Under the pieces are notes generated by a model. That model made no database searches, had not been told where the DNA came from, and saw only the letters and a list, made by a program, of their open reading frames with translations. The position numbers and the translations under genes are program-made. Positions 1 through 11,345 of a stretch of DNA of 64,000 nucleotides are shown in pieces. The number at the start of each line of letters is the position of its first letter. The stretch's first letter is position 1. The DNA comes from Rhizobium sp. 32-5/1 (GTDB taxonomy: Bacteria; Pseudomonadota; Alphaproteobacteria; Rhizobiales; Rhizobiaceae), in the NCBI RefSeq assembly GCF_029537235.1, contig NZ_CP120638.1, forward strand, positions 2,249,501 to 2,313,500, written 5' to 3'.

Positions 1-152
1 TCGAACGTTTCGACAATCCGTTTCTCGACCACCGCATGCGCGACATCGCCAATCATCACGCGGAAAAGCTTGTGCGTCGCATCGTCGATTTCAGTGCATG
101 GAGCCCGACCATCGCTATGCCAAAGCTGATGGAAATCGCCAATGCGCTCTGA
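1..152 (+). CDS. C-terminal fragment of a probable mannitol-dehydrogenase-family oxidoreductase
   Basis: The first 152 bases are open in one frame up to a TGA at 150-152, so the window starts inside a gene. The visible 49 residues include an NPFLDHRMRDIA segment followed by KLVRR. The spacing (NP-x-L-x-H-R, then IA, then K-L-x-x-R) matches the C-terminal domain of fructuronate/mannitol dehydrogenases such as UxuB and MtlK, which reduce sugar acids or polyols with NAD(H). The gene converges on the aldolase gene, and the two stop codons abut at 152/153. Substrate cannot be inferred; family assignment rests on a short stretch. Confidence 0.45.
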   Translation, partial: ERFDNPFLDHRMRDIANHHAEKLVRRIVDFSAWSPTIAMPKLMEIANAL

Positions 153-953
153 TCAGTAGCCGGATACGGGTTTGGCCCCGGTTTCGCCTGAAAGAAACGT
201 TTCGCGCAGTTGTGTCGTCGCGCTGACGAGAAGCGTAACATCTGTTCCAATGGCCATGAAGGTCGCTCCGAGGTCGCGGTAGATTCGTGCCTGATTGAGA
301 TCGAGTGTCATGATGCCCCGGGCCTTTCCGGCACGCTTGATCCGCTCGAACGCATCGGCGACGGCAGCGAATACCTCGGGAGAGCCCGGTTTTCCGAGAT
401 GCCCCATGTCGGCTGCCAGATCGGAGGGGCCGATGAAAACCCCGTCGACCCCATCAAGGGCCGCCACCTCATCGAGGATCGCAAGCCCGGCCCGGCTTTC
501 GATCTGGAGAAGCAGGCAAATTTCGTCATTGGCCGTTTCGAGATAGTCGCCGATACGGCTGAACTGCGAGGCGCGCCCAAGGGCTGCCCCCACGCCGCGG
601 ATACCGTGCGGCGGATACCGCACGGCGCGGACCAGCGCCTGCGCCTGCTCGACCGATTCGACCATCGGAATCAGCAGGGTCTGCGCCCCTGCATCCAGGA
701 TTTGCTTGATCAGCCAGGCTTCGCCAATCGGCAGGCGCACGATCGGATGGCTGCCGGACCAGGCCAGCGCCTGAATCTGCGCCGCAAGCAGCGGAATGTC
801 ATTCGGGCCATGCTCGCCGTCGATCAAAAGCCAATCATAGCCGCTGCCGCTTACAATTTCCGCGGCATAAGGGCTTGACAGCGCCACCCAAAGCCCAAGT
901 TGGAAACGATCCTCGCGCAAAGCTGCCTTAAAGAGGTTTTTCGGTGCTGGCAT
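153..953 (-). CDS. hpcH: HpcH/HpaI-family aldolase (4-hydroxy-2-oxoheptanedioate aldolase-like)
   Basis: The 266-residue product is a class II, metal-dependent pyruvate aldolase. Members cleave 4-hydroxy-2-oxo acids into pyruvate and an aldehyde such as succinate semialdehyde. Seen in the sequence: the DGEHGP motif near residues 45-50 with the catalytic His, the metal-binding Glu in QIES, and the metal-binding Asp in GPSDLA. The ATG at 953 is chosen because GAAGGAGA lies 7 nt upstream; the longer frame starting at 998 has no such site. It lies directly downstream of gabD on the same strand, whose enzyme would oxidise succinate semialdehyde, so the pair plausibly forms one catabolic unit. GarL-type 2-keto-3-deoxyglucarate aldolase is the main alternative. 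Confidence 0.85.
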   Translation of the reverse strand: MPAPKNLFKAALREDRFQLGLWVALSSPYAAEIVSGSGYDWLLIDGEHGPNDIPLLAAQIQALAWSGSHPIVRLPIGEAWLIKQILDAGAQTLLIPMVESVEQAQALVRAVRYPPHGIRGVGAALGRASQFSRIGDYLETANDEICLLLQIESRAGLAILDEVAALDGVDGVFIGPSDLAADMGHLGKPGSPEVFAAVADAFERIKRAGKARGIMTLDLNQARIYRDLGATFMAIGTDVTLLVSATTQLRETFLSGETGAKPVSGY

Positions 954-995
954 GCGGCATTCTCCTTCATCTCGACAACAATCCTTAGCCGGAAT

Positions 996-1030
996 CAAAA
1001 AGCCGGCCAGAGCAGGCCGGCCGGCTTTTC
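996..1030 (-). terminator. Hairpin between gabD and hpcH
   Basis: An 11-bp perfect stem, 998-1008 pairing with 1019-1029, encloses a 10-nt loop and is flanked by A/T runs that give a U tail on the minus strand. It sits after the gabD stop and just before hpcH, so it may terminate or attenuate transcription passing into hpcH. Confidence 0.6.
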
Positions 1031-1048
1031 CAAATGCAGCTCGGTATC

Positions 1049-2507
1049 TTAGGCAATGCCGCCAAGGCAGACATATTTGACTTCGACAAATTCCTCGATG
1101 CCGTATTTGGAGCCTTCGCGGCCGAGGCCGGAGAGCTTGACGCCACCGAACGGCGCTTCGGCCGTCGAAATCAGGCCGGTATTGACGCCGACCATGCCGT
1201 ATTCCAGCGCCTCGGCGACGCGGAAGACACGCGAGAGATCGCGGGCGTAGAAATAGGACGCCAGACCAAATTCAGTGTCGTTGGCCTGGTCAATGACATC
1301 GGCTTCGTTCTTGAACTTGAACAGCGGCGCCAGTGGTCCGAAGGTCTCTTCACGCGCAACGGCCATATCCTTGGTGACATCGCCAAGAATGGTCGCCTCG
1401 AAAAGGTTCCGCCCAGCGCGTGCGCCTTGCCGCCCTGCAATACCTTGGCGCCCTTTTTCAAAGCATCTGCAATGTGTTCCTGGACCTTCTCAAGAGCGGC
1501 CTTGTCGATCAGCGGGCCGAGGATGACACCTTCATCCATGCCGTTGCCGGTCTTCAGCTTGCCGACGGCAGTTGCCAGTTTTTCGGCAAAGACATCATAG
1601 ACGCCTTCCTGCACATAGATGCGGTTGGCGCAGACGCAGGTCTGGCCGTTGTTGCGGAACTTGGCGATCAGTGCGCCCTCAACTGCGGCATCGAGATCCG
1701 CGTCATCAAAGACGATGAACGGTGCGTTGCCGCCGAGCTCGAGGCCCAGCTTCTTGATGGTCGGCGCGCTCTGCTTGTAAAGCTCGATGCCGATTTCGGT
1801 CGAACCGGTGAAGGTTACCTTGCGCACGGTCGGGTTCGACGTCATCTCGCCGCCAATTGCAACAGCCGAGCCGGTGATGACGGAGAACAGGCCCTTTGGC
1901 AGACCTGCGCGCTCTGCAAGCAGCGCAATGGCGATTGCCGAAAACGGCGTCTGGGAGGCAGGCTTGAGCACCATTGCGCAGCCCGCTGCGAAAGCAGGTC
2001 CGGCCTTGCGGGTGATCATTGCATTCGGAAAATTCCAGGGCGTGATCGCGGCGACGACGCCGATCGGCTGTTTCATCACCATCAGGCGCTTGTCAGGCTG
2101 GTGGCCGGGGATGAGATCACCGTAGATGCGACGGCCTTCTTCTGCAAACCAGTCGATGAAGCTGGCACCATAGACGATTTCGCCGGTGGCTTCGGTCAGC
2201 GGCTTGCCCTGCTCCAGTGTGAGGATGCGGCCGAGATCATCCTTGTTTTCGATCATCAGGTCGAACCATTTACGCAGGATGCCGCAACGGTCCTTGGCGG
2301 TGCGCGCGGCCCAGCCTTTTTGTGCGACCCGCGCTGTCTCGATGGCGGTCTTCGTCTCCGCTCCACCAAGCTTCGGCACATAGCCAATAACCTCGCCCGT
2401 CGCCGGGTTGTTGACCGCAATTCCGCTTGCTGGATCTCCATTGATCCATTCACCCCCACAAGAGCGGCCTGACGGAAAAGCGTGGGGTCTTTCAGGGTGA
2501 GCGTCAT
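1049..2507 (-). CDS. gabD: Succinate-semialdehyde dehydrogenase, frameshifted at two places
   Basis: NAD(P)-dependent aldehyde dehydrogenase that turns succinate semialdehyde into succinate. Motifs seen include ITPWNFPNAM, FTGSTEIG, LELGGNAPF with the catalytic Glu, and GQTCVCANR with the catalytic Cys. The start MTLTLKDPTLF at 2507 has AAGGA 7 nt upstream. The frame breaks twice: at the C run 2453-2457 (after RQAALV, before GGEWI) and at the A run 1401-1404 (after ALGGT, before the FEATIL-type continuation). Restoring one base at each gives 486 residues, close to the 482 of E. coli GabD. The C-terminal third, including the GGVKLSGLGREG motif, follows in the shifted frame. It is either a sequencing artefact or a recent pseudogene. 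Upstream of hpcH. Confidence 0.88.
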
Positions 2508-2537
2508 TGCGGCAATCCTTTTTCCAAAACTTTGCAG

Positions 2538-2551
2538 AACTTATACAAGTT
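2538..2551. promoter_or_regulatory. Inverted repeat resembling a GntR-family operator
   Basis: AACTTATACAAGTT is an inverted repeat (AACTT arms around ATAC), 31 bp upstream of the gabD start. The form resembles HutC/GntR-type operators. No GntR gene lies in the window, so the regulator is unknown. It could control the gabD-hpcH unit. Confidence 0.4.
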
Positions 2552-2763
2552 ATTTCGGAATGTCGATATCGAATCTTGAGCAAACAAACGTCGCAAAGCG
2601 GCGGACTAGCAGAAAGCCTCCCTGATTGTCTGGATTAGCGAAACAGTCCATCTCCGAACCGCGGCCTTATCCGGTCGGGTCCTTTGCAGTAAAAATTACC
2701 GGCATTCCGCTCAGAAGCAACAGTTTCCAGAAGCCGACGACGGACAATACAAAGGACCATCCC

Positions 2764-3366
2764 ATGACCACCAACAGCAACCATCGCCAAGCCGACTTTC
2801 CGATCGAGCCCATGTTCCTAAACCGCTGGTCGCCGCGGGCCTTCGCCGATGTGACCATGTCGGAGGCCGAACTGCTAACCATTCTGGAAGCTGGCCGATG
2901 GGCGCCATCAGCCTTCAACTCCCAGCCCTGGCGTTTTGCCTATGCTCTACGCGGCACGCAGCAGTGGGAGACAATTTTCCCGATCCTCAATGATTTCAAC
3001 AAGAGTTGGGCCAAATCAGCCGCAGCCATCGTCATTGTCATTTCGAAGACGCATTTTACGGCACCGGGTGCAACCGAAGCCAAGCTCTCCCATAGCCATA
3101 GCTTCGATGCCGGCGCTGCATGGGGTGCCATCGCTCATCAGGCACAGCTCGACGGGTTCCAGGCGCATGGCATGACCGGCATACATTTCGACAAGGCTGT
3201 CGAAATTCTCGGAATCCCGGACGGCTACCGTGTCGAGGCAGCGATTGCGATCGGCAAGGTCGGCGACAAATCGCAGCTTCCGGAGCAGTTGCAGGCGCGC
3301 GAAACCCCAAGTTCTCGCCGCCCACTCTCGGAAATCGCTTTCAACGGCACATTTATTGACGCCTAA
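2764..3366 (+). CDS. Nitroreductase-family protein
   Basis: A 200-residue FMN-dependent nitroreductase-fold protein. The N-terminal pattern FLNRWSPRAF, followed by AGRWAPSAFNSQPWRF, is the family's FMN-binding signature, and GAAWGAIAHQA forms the central helix. Such proteins reduce nitro compounds, quinones or flavin-like substrates with NAD(P)H; the natural substrate cannot be told. The ATG at 2764 is preferred because AAAGGA precedes it and the family normally starts close to this point; an upstream in-frame start at 2626 adds non-conserved sequence. Transcribed divergently from gabD and convergent with gyrB. Confidence 0.85.
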   Translation: MTTNSNHRQADFPIEPMFLNRWSPRAFADVTMSEAELLTILEAGRWAPSAFNSQPWRFAYALRGTQQWETIFPILNDFNKSWAKSAAAIVIVISKTHFTAPGATEAKLSHSHSFDAGAAWGAIAHQAQLDGFQAHGMTGIHFDKAVEILGIPDGYRVEAAIAIGKVGDKSQLPEQLQARETPSSRRPLSEIAFNGTFIDA

Positions 3367-3372
3367 AAACAC

Positions 3373-3405
3373 AAAAACCACGCCTCCTTGTGGTGGCGTG
3401 GTTTT
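3373..3405. terminator. Bidirectional terminator between nitroreductase and gyrB
   Basis: AAAACCACGCC (3374-3384) pairs with GGCGTGGTTTT (3395-3405) around a 10-nt loop, with A tracts on one side and T tracts on the other. It lies between two convergent stop codons, so it can serve both genes. Confidence 0.85.
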
Positions 3406-3428
3406 CAAATTCGCATCGATGAATGACG

Positions 3429-5864
<2,436 letters not shown>

Positions 5865-5935
5865 TCAGCGTGGGTCTTTCCAAGGTTCTCGAGAGAGGGC
5901 AATTCGGTCCGAATCACCCTCGCAATGCCTTCCGG

Positions 5936-5963
5936 ACTATAGGGAATTTGTCCATGGTTCCAA
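5936..5963 (-). promoter_or_regulatory. Possible sigma-70-type promoter of gyrB
   Basis: Read on the minus strand, TTGGAA (5958-5963) and TATAGT (5936-5941) are 16 bp apart, about 70 bp before the gyrB start. A short palindrome, ATTCGGTCCGAAT at 5902-5914, lies between it and the start codon. Weak matches, no independent support. Confidence 0.3.
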
Positions 5964-6001
5964 ATCCTGCACGGCCTGAAGCGGCAGAAAACAGGGGATC
6001 A

Positions 6002-6376
6002 TCACAGTTCATTATCAGCAAATCGGGCTTTTTCCAAAACATCTTCCAAACGGGTGAGGGTTTCGCCGGAAAGCGAGCGGATCTGGACGGCGAGCCGATT
6101 TGCAAAGGCCGTATGGGCGGGCGAAAGACCCGCGGTATCGAGTACCACACGCGGGTCGGACAGAGAGGCAAGGCGGAAGAGTTCATCGGCTTCGTCCCAG
6201 ATCACATTGAAGTAGCCGGCGACGCGCTGCAGGAATTCGAAGCTTGGCGCCCCGCGTTTTCCATGTTCGAGCGCCGAGAGATAAGCGGCCGAAACGCCGA
6301 TCGCTGCGGCCATATCCTTCTGTGATACACCTTTCTGACCGCGCAGAGCGTGCATCGCCTCTCCGAACGGCGTCAC
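6002..6376 (-). CDS. XRE-family helix-turn-helix transcriptional regulator
   Basis: A 124-residue DNA-binding protein. The N-terminal HTH is clear: GVSQKDMAAAIGVSAAYLSA with EHGKRG after it, in residues about 15-45. The second half, FNVIWDEADELFRLA and beyond, is a conserved extension without a known function. I choose the GTG at 6376 because its GTGA overlaps the TGA of smr, implying translational coupling, and because the family begins with TPFGEAMHALR. The longer frame to 6493 is overlap with smr. Last gene of the mltA-smr-regulator operon; target genes unknown. Confidence 0.8.
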   Translation of the reverse strand: MTPFGEAMHALRGQKGVSQKDMAAAIGVSAAYLSALEHGKRGAPSFEFLQRVAGYFNVIWDEADELFRLASLSDPRVVLDTAGLSPAHTAFANRLAVQIRSLSGETLTRLEDVLEKARFADNEL

Positions 6377-6939
6377 GATGTTTCGCCCCTGACCCGCGCC
6401 AGGCGCACATAGAGGGCACCGTCGCCTCCGTGATTGCGCGCCGCCGGCTCGTAGGACGAAATCAGCGTCCTGAATTCCGGCAGCGAAAACCACATCGGCA
6501 CCGCCCGCTTCAGAGCGCCGTCGCTGCCAAGCGACGTCCCTTTGCCGGTGATCACCAGCACGTGCCGCAATCCGCGCTCATGAGCCCGGAGCAAAAAATG
6601 CAGCAGAAAGCCGTGCGCTTCGCTCTGGATCATCCCGTGCAGGTCGATCCGTGCCTCCAGCGTCAGATGCCCCTTGGCGAGCTTTCGTTTGACCGGTTTT
6701 TCGAGCGGCTGATGAAGCTTCGGGGCGACCTTCTTCTGCACGGCCGCATCGGCGGAACCGAAGGCCTCGGCGAGCGATTTGCCTTCCTTTACGATCACCG
6801 GCGCGGGCTTCTTCGGCTCGACGATCGGCTCCTCAAAGCCTTCCAGATCCTCCATCCGTCCGGGAAGTGGACGCGTCGAGCGCGCAACCTTGCCCCACAG
6901 GATGCGGTCTTCGCTGGAGAGCTTCTTTTCCTTAGCCAT
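6373..6939 (-). CDS. Smr-domain protein
   Basis: A 188-residue protein with a basic, proline-rich N-terminal half and a C-terminal Smr (small MutS-related) domain. The domain hallmarks ARIDLHG and VITGKG are both present. Smr domains in MutS2 and in stand-alone proteins are nicking endonucleases or RNA-binding modules. In the window it is part of an operon: its start overlaps the end of mltA by 8 bp and its stop overlaps the GTG start of the XRE regulator. Its cellular task in rhizobia is not established. Confidence 0.85.
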   Translation of the reverse strand: MAKEKKLSSEDRILWGKVARSTRPLPGRMEDLEGFEEPIVEPKKPAPVIVKEGKSLAEAFGSADAAVQKKVAPKLHQPLEKPVKRKLAKGHLTLEARIDLHGMIQSEAHGFLLHFLLRAHERGLRHVLVITGKGTSLGSDGALKRAVPMWFSLPEFRTLISSYEPAARNHGGDGALYVRLARVRGETS

Positions 6940-8040
6940 GACCGTATCTTGCCGCGGCCGCCTTTGGAATCAAGACGAAAAACGTGGCGGGGTTGCGCAC
7001 GGAACCTGCCAGCCGCCCGGCTTCGTCGCCCGAGCCGGTAAAGATATCGCCACGTGCCGGCCCGACGATGGCCGATCCGGTATCAAGCGCGAGCATCAGC
7101 CGCCGGAAAGGTTTGCCGCCATCGATATGAGTTAGGCTGTCGCTTGCGATGAAAAACGGAACGCCGAATGTATGGATCATCCGATCGACGGCCAGCGACC
7201 GGCCGGGCTCAAGCGGCACTTTGGCGGCTGCGACCGGACCCAGTGCAGGATCTTCCACCTCCGCCTCGCGAAAGAAGATGAAGGAGCGATTGTGCCAGAG
7301 CACGGATTGCGCCTCGTCGGGATGATCGGCCAGCCATTGCCGGATCGATTGCATCGATACCGTTGCGGCGTCGATTGCGCCCCGCTCGATCAAAAGCTTC
7401 CCGACCGCCGAAAATCTGTGGCCGGTCTTGGCCGCATAGGTGATCCGGCGGACAGACCCATCCGGATAAACCAGGCGTGCAGCTCCTGCACATGGGCAAA
7501 GAAGACATCGACCAGCGAGTGCGCATAGGCGATCTCAAGACCCCGGCCATCGAGATATCCTTCTTCGATCGCCCTGCGGTCCGGATATTCGCCGATCCGT
7601 CCATCGCGGGACTGTCCGAAGGCAAAATATTCATCCATGTCCGACGGCCGGTCGGATCCGTCAATATCCACCAGGTCAAGGGGACGGCGATAGAACGGAT
7701 ACCGATAGGTTCCATCGGCCACAGCGCTGACGAAAACGTCCGGCTCGTAAAAGGCCGTGACGAAACCCGCCTCGCCATCCGCCCGATCGATCCGGAACGG
7801 TACGAACTGGTTTTCGAAGAAGGAGCGCACAGTATCGACATTGCCGATTTCGACCGTCGCTGCTGCGTCAAATGCCGGCATCAGGTCCACGGTCGAAATG
7901 CCGAGAGAACCGGCCTTGTAGGGCTTGACCTCAGTCACATGCCGCCGGCATCGGCCAAGGGCGGCCAGCAGCGGAGCCGGATTGTCGTCCGCCCATCCGG
8001 GAAGATCCGCAAAGGCAACCCGCTGCACATCGAAATCCAT
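6932..8040 (-). CDS. mltA: Membrane-bound lytic murein transglycosylase A, frameshifted
   Basis: MltA cleaves the glycan strands of peptidoglycan to 1,6-anhydro-muropeptides. The MltA domain runs from about residue 90 (GFVTAFYEPDVFVS), and the 3D catalytic region LALDTGSAIVGPARGDIF near the C terminus contains the conserved Asp. The frame breaks at CC 7485-7486, after VFFAHVQ; one extra G on the coding strand restores QGAARLVYPDGS and joins both pieces into 369 residues. A GTG at 8043 is an alternative start. No clear signal peptide is visible in the chosen N terminus, which is unusual for a periplasmic enzyme. Follows the Tim44-like gene and overlaps smr. Confidence 0.85.
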
Positions 8041-8053
8041 CACGACCGCCCGA

Positions 8054-8749
8054 TCAGTTTTCGGATTCCGTGGCGATCAGCTTCCAGTTCGGATCGCGCG
8101 AGCGGGTGTCGCGGGCAAACGTCCAGAGATCGTTGACCTCGGACACGGCCTCCGCATCGCCATCGACGATCGCGCCGGCTTTGTCATAGGTCGCGGAAAT
8201 CAACTGGCTGATGATACGCAGGGTGATGTTGGCTTCGCTATCCTTGATTTCGGCATGCACCATGTCGGCCTTCTCGATGCCGACAAAGGTGGACTTGACA
8301 ACCTCGCCCTTGCTTTCACGATCCGCGATCGCCGCATCGAAGCCCTCAAAGACTTCGCGGGAAAGCAGACCCTTCAACGTTTTGCGATCGCCGTCGGCGA
8401 ATGCCATGACGATCATTTCGTAAGCCATCTTGGCACCGTTGACGAATTCCTTGGGGTCGAAATCCGGATCGGAATCGACCATCCGACGCAGCCCATCGTT
8501 GAGAGGGGTATTGGGTCGGGCAAAGGAATCCACTGCTGTGTAGCGGCTGTCTTCCTCCGGCGCGCCGTCGCGTCGTGGCAGCTGCACGACCTTTCCCCGC
8601 TCCGGAGCTTCCGCTCCCTCCCGGGGCGAATACGGATCGACCGGCGGGCGTTCGTTGCCTGTCCTTCTGCCAAGGACACTGCGCAGCTGGAGGAATATGA
8701 TCACCGCAGCAACCAGAAAAAACAATGTGACGAAGTCAAAAGAGCCCAT
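8054..8749 (-). CDS. Tim44/TimA-family membrane-associated protein
   Basis: A 231-residue protein with one N-terminal transmembrane helix (VTLFFLVAAVIIFLQL, residues 6-21), a proline-rich linker, and a C-terminal Tim44-like domain ending in RDPNWKLIATESEN. Mitochondrial Tim44 anchors the import motor; the bacterial relatives are inner-membrane-tethered with an unsettled role in the envelope. The ATG at 8749 matches the family start; a GTG two codons upstream is possible. Heads a minus-strand run with mltA, smr and the XRE gene, and diverges from fxsA. Confidence 0.85.
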   Translation of the reverse strand: MGSFDFVTLFFLVAAVIIFLQLRSVLGRRTGNERPPVDPYSPREGAEAPERGKVVQLPRRDGAPEEDSRYTAVDSFARPNTPLNDGLRRMVDSDPDFDPKEFVNGAKMAYEMIVMAFADGDRKTLKGLLSREVFEGFDAAIADRESKGEVVKSTFVGIEKADMVHAEIKDSEANITLRIISQLISATYDKAGAIVDGDAEAVSEVNDLWTFARDTRSRDPNWKLIATESEN

Positions 8750-8884
8750 TTCCACCCAGAACCGCTGTTAAAATTTCTTGCGCTTACCCCATATAGTCTG
8801 CATGTCACGATCATTCAAATGACTATATCGCTTCTTTGCCTTGAAAGACCGGGCTTTGCCGCCCCTTGCACCCGAGCGGACACA

Positions 8885-9405
8885 ATGCGTTCCCTGATGA
8901 TACCCCTTTTGTTCTGGCGCTGCCCTTGGCTGAGATCGCGACCTTCGTGCTTGTCGGTCGCGAGGTCGGCATCTGGACGACCCTGTTACTGGTTCTGCTA
9001 AGTGGTTTGGTCGGGGCGGTGCTGCTGCGTATCCAGGGCCTGGGTGTCCTGCGGCGGATCAGCGAGACGACTGGCCGCGGCGTCGATCCGGGTCGGGAAC
9101 TTGTCCATGGCGTGATGATCGTTCTTGCGGCATTTCTTCTGATCATCCCGGGTTTCATAACGGACATTTTTGGTCTGTTGCTGTTCATCCCGGCGGTGCG
9201 CGAAGCGGGATGGCAACTGGTGAAGAGCCGCCTGACAATCGTGACATCAGGCACTGGCTTTCGGCGTGGTCCGGAAACATCCCGCGGACCTGACATGCGG
9301 CATGGTTCAAAGGTGATCGATCTGGACGACGACGAATTTTCGCATGACGATCCGCGCCGCCCACCCGCCGGCAATGGCGCCGACGACAAGGACCGCTTGC
9401 GCTGA
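8885..9405 (+). CDS. fxsA: FxsA family membrane protein, frameshifted near the N terminus
   Basis: FxsA is a small inner-membrane protein, named for overcoming F-plasmid exclusion of phage T7. The start ATG at 8885 begins MRSLMIPL, the normal family N terminus, but the frame is lost at TTTT 8907-8910; one extra T restores the continuation VLALPLAEIATFVLVG. The following helices (TTLLLVLLSGLVGAVLL and VLAAFLLIIPGFITDIFGLL) and the acidic C-terminal tail are in the second frame. With the repair it encodes 173 residues. Divergent from the Tim44-like gene. Confidence 0.85.
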
Positions 9406-9488
9406 GCCCTCCGGCGCCAAGGGTTGTAAGCCTCCATATGAAATGTTAGAGCGCTTCACCGAATTGAAGTCCGAAGGAAGAAGGCCTT

Positions 9489-9983
9489 ATGACGACCGAA
9501 ACAGCATCCAATGGTAACGCCGGCGCGGCCGAAAGCCCGTCGCTGAACATCCTGGCCCAGTACATCAAGGATCTTTCCTTTGAAAATCCGGGTGCGCCGC
9601 GTTCGCTCCAGGCCCGCGACAAGGCCCCTGCCATCAACATCAATGTCAACGTCAACGCCAATCCGCTGTCAGAAACCGAGTTCGACGTCGTACTCGCGCT
9701 GACCGCGGAAGCCAAGGATGGCGACAAGATTCTCTTCAATGTCGAGCTGACCTATGGCGGCGTCTTCCGCATCGCTGGCTTCCCGCAGGAGCACATGCTG
9801 CCTCTGCTGTTCATCGAATGCCCGCGCCTGCTGTTTCCGTTTGCCCGTCAGATCGTCTCCGACGCAACGCGCAATGGCGGCTTCCCGCCGCTGATGATCG
9901 ATCCGATCGACTTTGCGCAGATGTTCACGCAGCGCATGGCCGAAGACAAGGTCCGGGCGCAGGTCTCGAACACCGCGAACTGA
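9489..9983 (+). CDS. secB: Protein-export chaperone SecB
   Basis: SecB keeps preproteins unfolded and passes them to SecA. The 164-residue length and the segments [13 protein letters not shown] near residue 22, [30 protein letters not shown] and [14 protein letters not shown] are all family signatures. An AAGG-type ribosome site lies ahead of the ATG. A strong terminator follows directly. It stands alone between fxsA and the convergent dnaQ. Confidence 0.97.
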   Translation: MTTETASNGNAGAAESPSLNILAQYIKDLSFENPGAPRSLQARDKAPAININVNVNANPLSETEFDVVLALTAEAKDGDKILFNVELTYGGVFRIAGFPQEHMLPLLFIECPRLLFPFARQIVSDATRNGGFPPLMIDPIDFAQMFTQRMAEDKVRAQVSNTAN

Positions 9984-10008
9984 TCCATTCTCTGGAATTT
10001 TCTATGGG

Positions 10009-10038
10009 TGCCCGGCTTTCGCGAGCCGGGCATTTTTT
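10009..10038 (+). terminator. Rho-independent terminator of secB
   Basis: TGCCCGGCT (10009-10017) pairs with AGCCGGGCA (10024-10032), followed by six T. It ends 11 bp before the convergent dnaQ stop codon. Confidence 0.9.
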
Positions 10039-10048
10039 ATGGCGGTTT

Positions 10049-10752
10049 TTATACCAGCGGATCGTATTTGGCCCAGATCGCCTTGTCGCCCATCTTCGCA
10101 ACTAGTGCCGCATGGCTTGCAACATCCGCATCGCTCAATCGTGATGGCAAAGGATGTGGACGCTGTCCAGTCGGCACGATGGTTTCGTCGGTATCGGCAA
10201 CTTCACCGCGGCTCTGGCCGGACATCAACCCAAGCGCCGCCTGCCGGCCGCCGATCATCTCGATATAGACTTCAGCCAGAAGCTCGGAGTCGAGCAGCGC
10301 GCCGTGCTTCGTGCGGTGCGAGTTGTCGATACCGTAGCGCCGGCAGAGTGCATCGAGCGAATTCGGTCCCATCGGGTGCTTGCGGCGGGCAAGCGACAAC
10401 GTGTCTGTTACCAGATCATTGGAAACAGGCGGCAGGCCAAGACGCGCAAATTCCGCATTGATGAAGCCCATGTCGAAAGTCGCATTGTGTGCGACCCAGC
10501 GTGCCCCTCAAAAAAGGCGAGGAGCTCTTCAACAATCCCGGAAAAGCCCGGCTTGTCCTTCAGGAAATCATCGCTGATGCCGTGAATGGTCAGCGCGTCC
10601 GGATGCACCTTCCGGTCACCCGGATTGATGAAGACGTGAAAGGTCCGGCCGGTCGGGAAATGATTGTCGAGTTCAATACCGCCGATTTCGATGACGCGGT
10701 CCTGCCGATTGTCGAGACCGGTCGTTTCCGTATCGAAGATGATTTCGCGCAT
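10049..10752 (-). CDS. dnaQ: DNA polymerase III epsilon subunit (proofreading exonuclease), frameshifted
   Basis: DnaQ is the 3'-5' proofreading exonuclease of the replicative polymerase. Exo I (FDTETTGLDN, residues 5-14) and the segment FHVFINPGDRKVHPDALTIHG are in the first frame. Exo II (HNATFD) and Exo III (LDALCRRYGIDNSHRTKHGALLD) are in the second. The break is at CCCC 10504-10507: one extra G on the coding strand gives EGARWVAHNATFD and a continuous 234-residue protein. As written, the translated product would lose Exo II and III and be inactive. First gene after coaE in the maf-aroE-coaE-dnaQ operon. Confidence 0.9.
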
Positions 10753-10763
10753 TCCGGTCTTCC

Positions 10764-11345
10764 CTATTTCAAAAGGTCAGCCACCACGGCAGCCACCTGA
10801 GCCCGGGCCGAATCAAGCCCCGCACCGGTATCGATGATGTAATCGGCTTTCGCGCGCTTTTCATCATCGGGCATCTGCCGCGCCAGGATAAGTTCGAATT
10901 TTTCCACGGTCATCCCGAGTCTCGCCAGAACCCTCTGGCGCTGGATGTCGGGATCGCAGGTCACGACCACGACCTTGTCGACCCTGCCCTCTCCGCCGGT
11001 TTCGAACAACAGAGGGATATCAAGAAGAACTAGAGGCGTTCCCAAGTCGCGGTGCACATCCAAAAACTTGGCTTCCCGCTCGCGCACCAGCGGATGGACA
11101 ATGGTCTCAAGTGTCCGGAATCCGCTGGGGCTTTCTGCGAGGGTGCGCGACAGCGCTCCCCTGTCGACAACGCTACCATGCGTCGTGCCAGGAAAGGTTG
11201 CTTCGATTAGGGGAACAGCCTCACCCCTGTAAAGATCATGGACGACTGCATCAGCATCGTTCACCGGAATACCGAGATCGGCAAACATCGCAGCCGTCGT
11301 TGATTTTCCCATGCCGATCGAACCGGTCAATCCGAGGATAATCAT
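10764..11345 (-). CDS. coaE: Dephospho-CoA kinase
   Basis: Catalyses the last step of coenzyme A synthesis, phosphorylating dephospho-CoA with ATP. The P-loop [12 protein letters not shown] covers residues 5-16, the substrate-binding [10 protein letters not shown] follows, and the lid segment [21 protein letters not shown] is clear. The 193 residues fit the family. The start codon overlaps the aroE stop by 4 bp, so translation is probably coupled. Intact. Confidence 0.96.
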   Translation of the reverse strand: MIILGLTGSIGMGKSTTAAMFADLGIPVNDADAVVHDLYRGEAVPLIEATFPGTTHGSVVDRGALSRTLAESPSGFRTLETIVHPLVREREAKFLDVHRDLGTPLVLLDIPLLFETGGEGRVDKVVVVTCDPDIQRQRVLARLGMTVEKFELILARQMPDDEKRAKADYIIDTGAGLDSARAQVAAVVADLLK

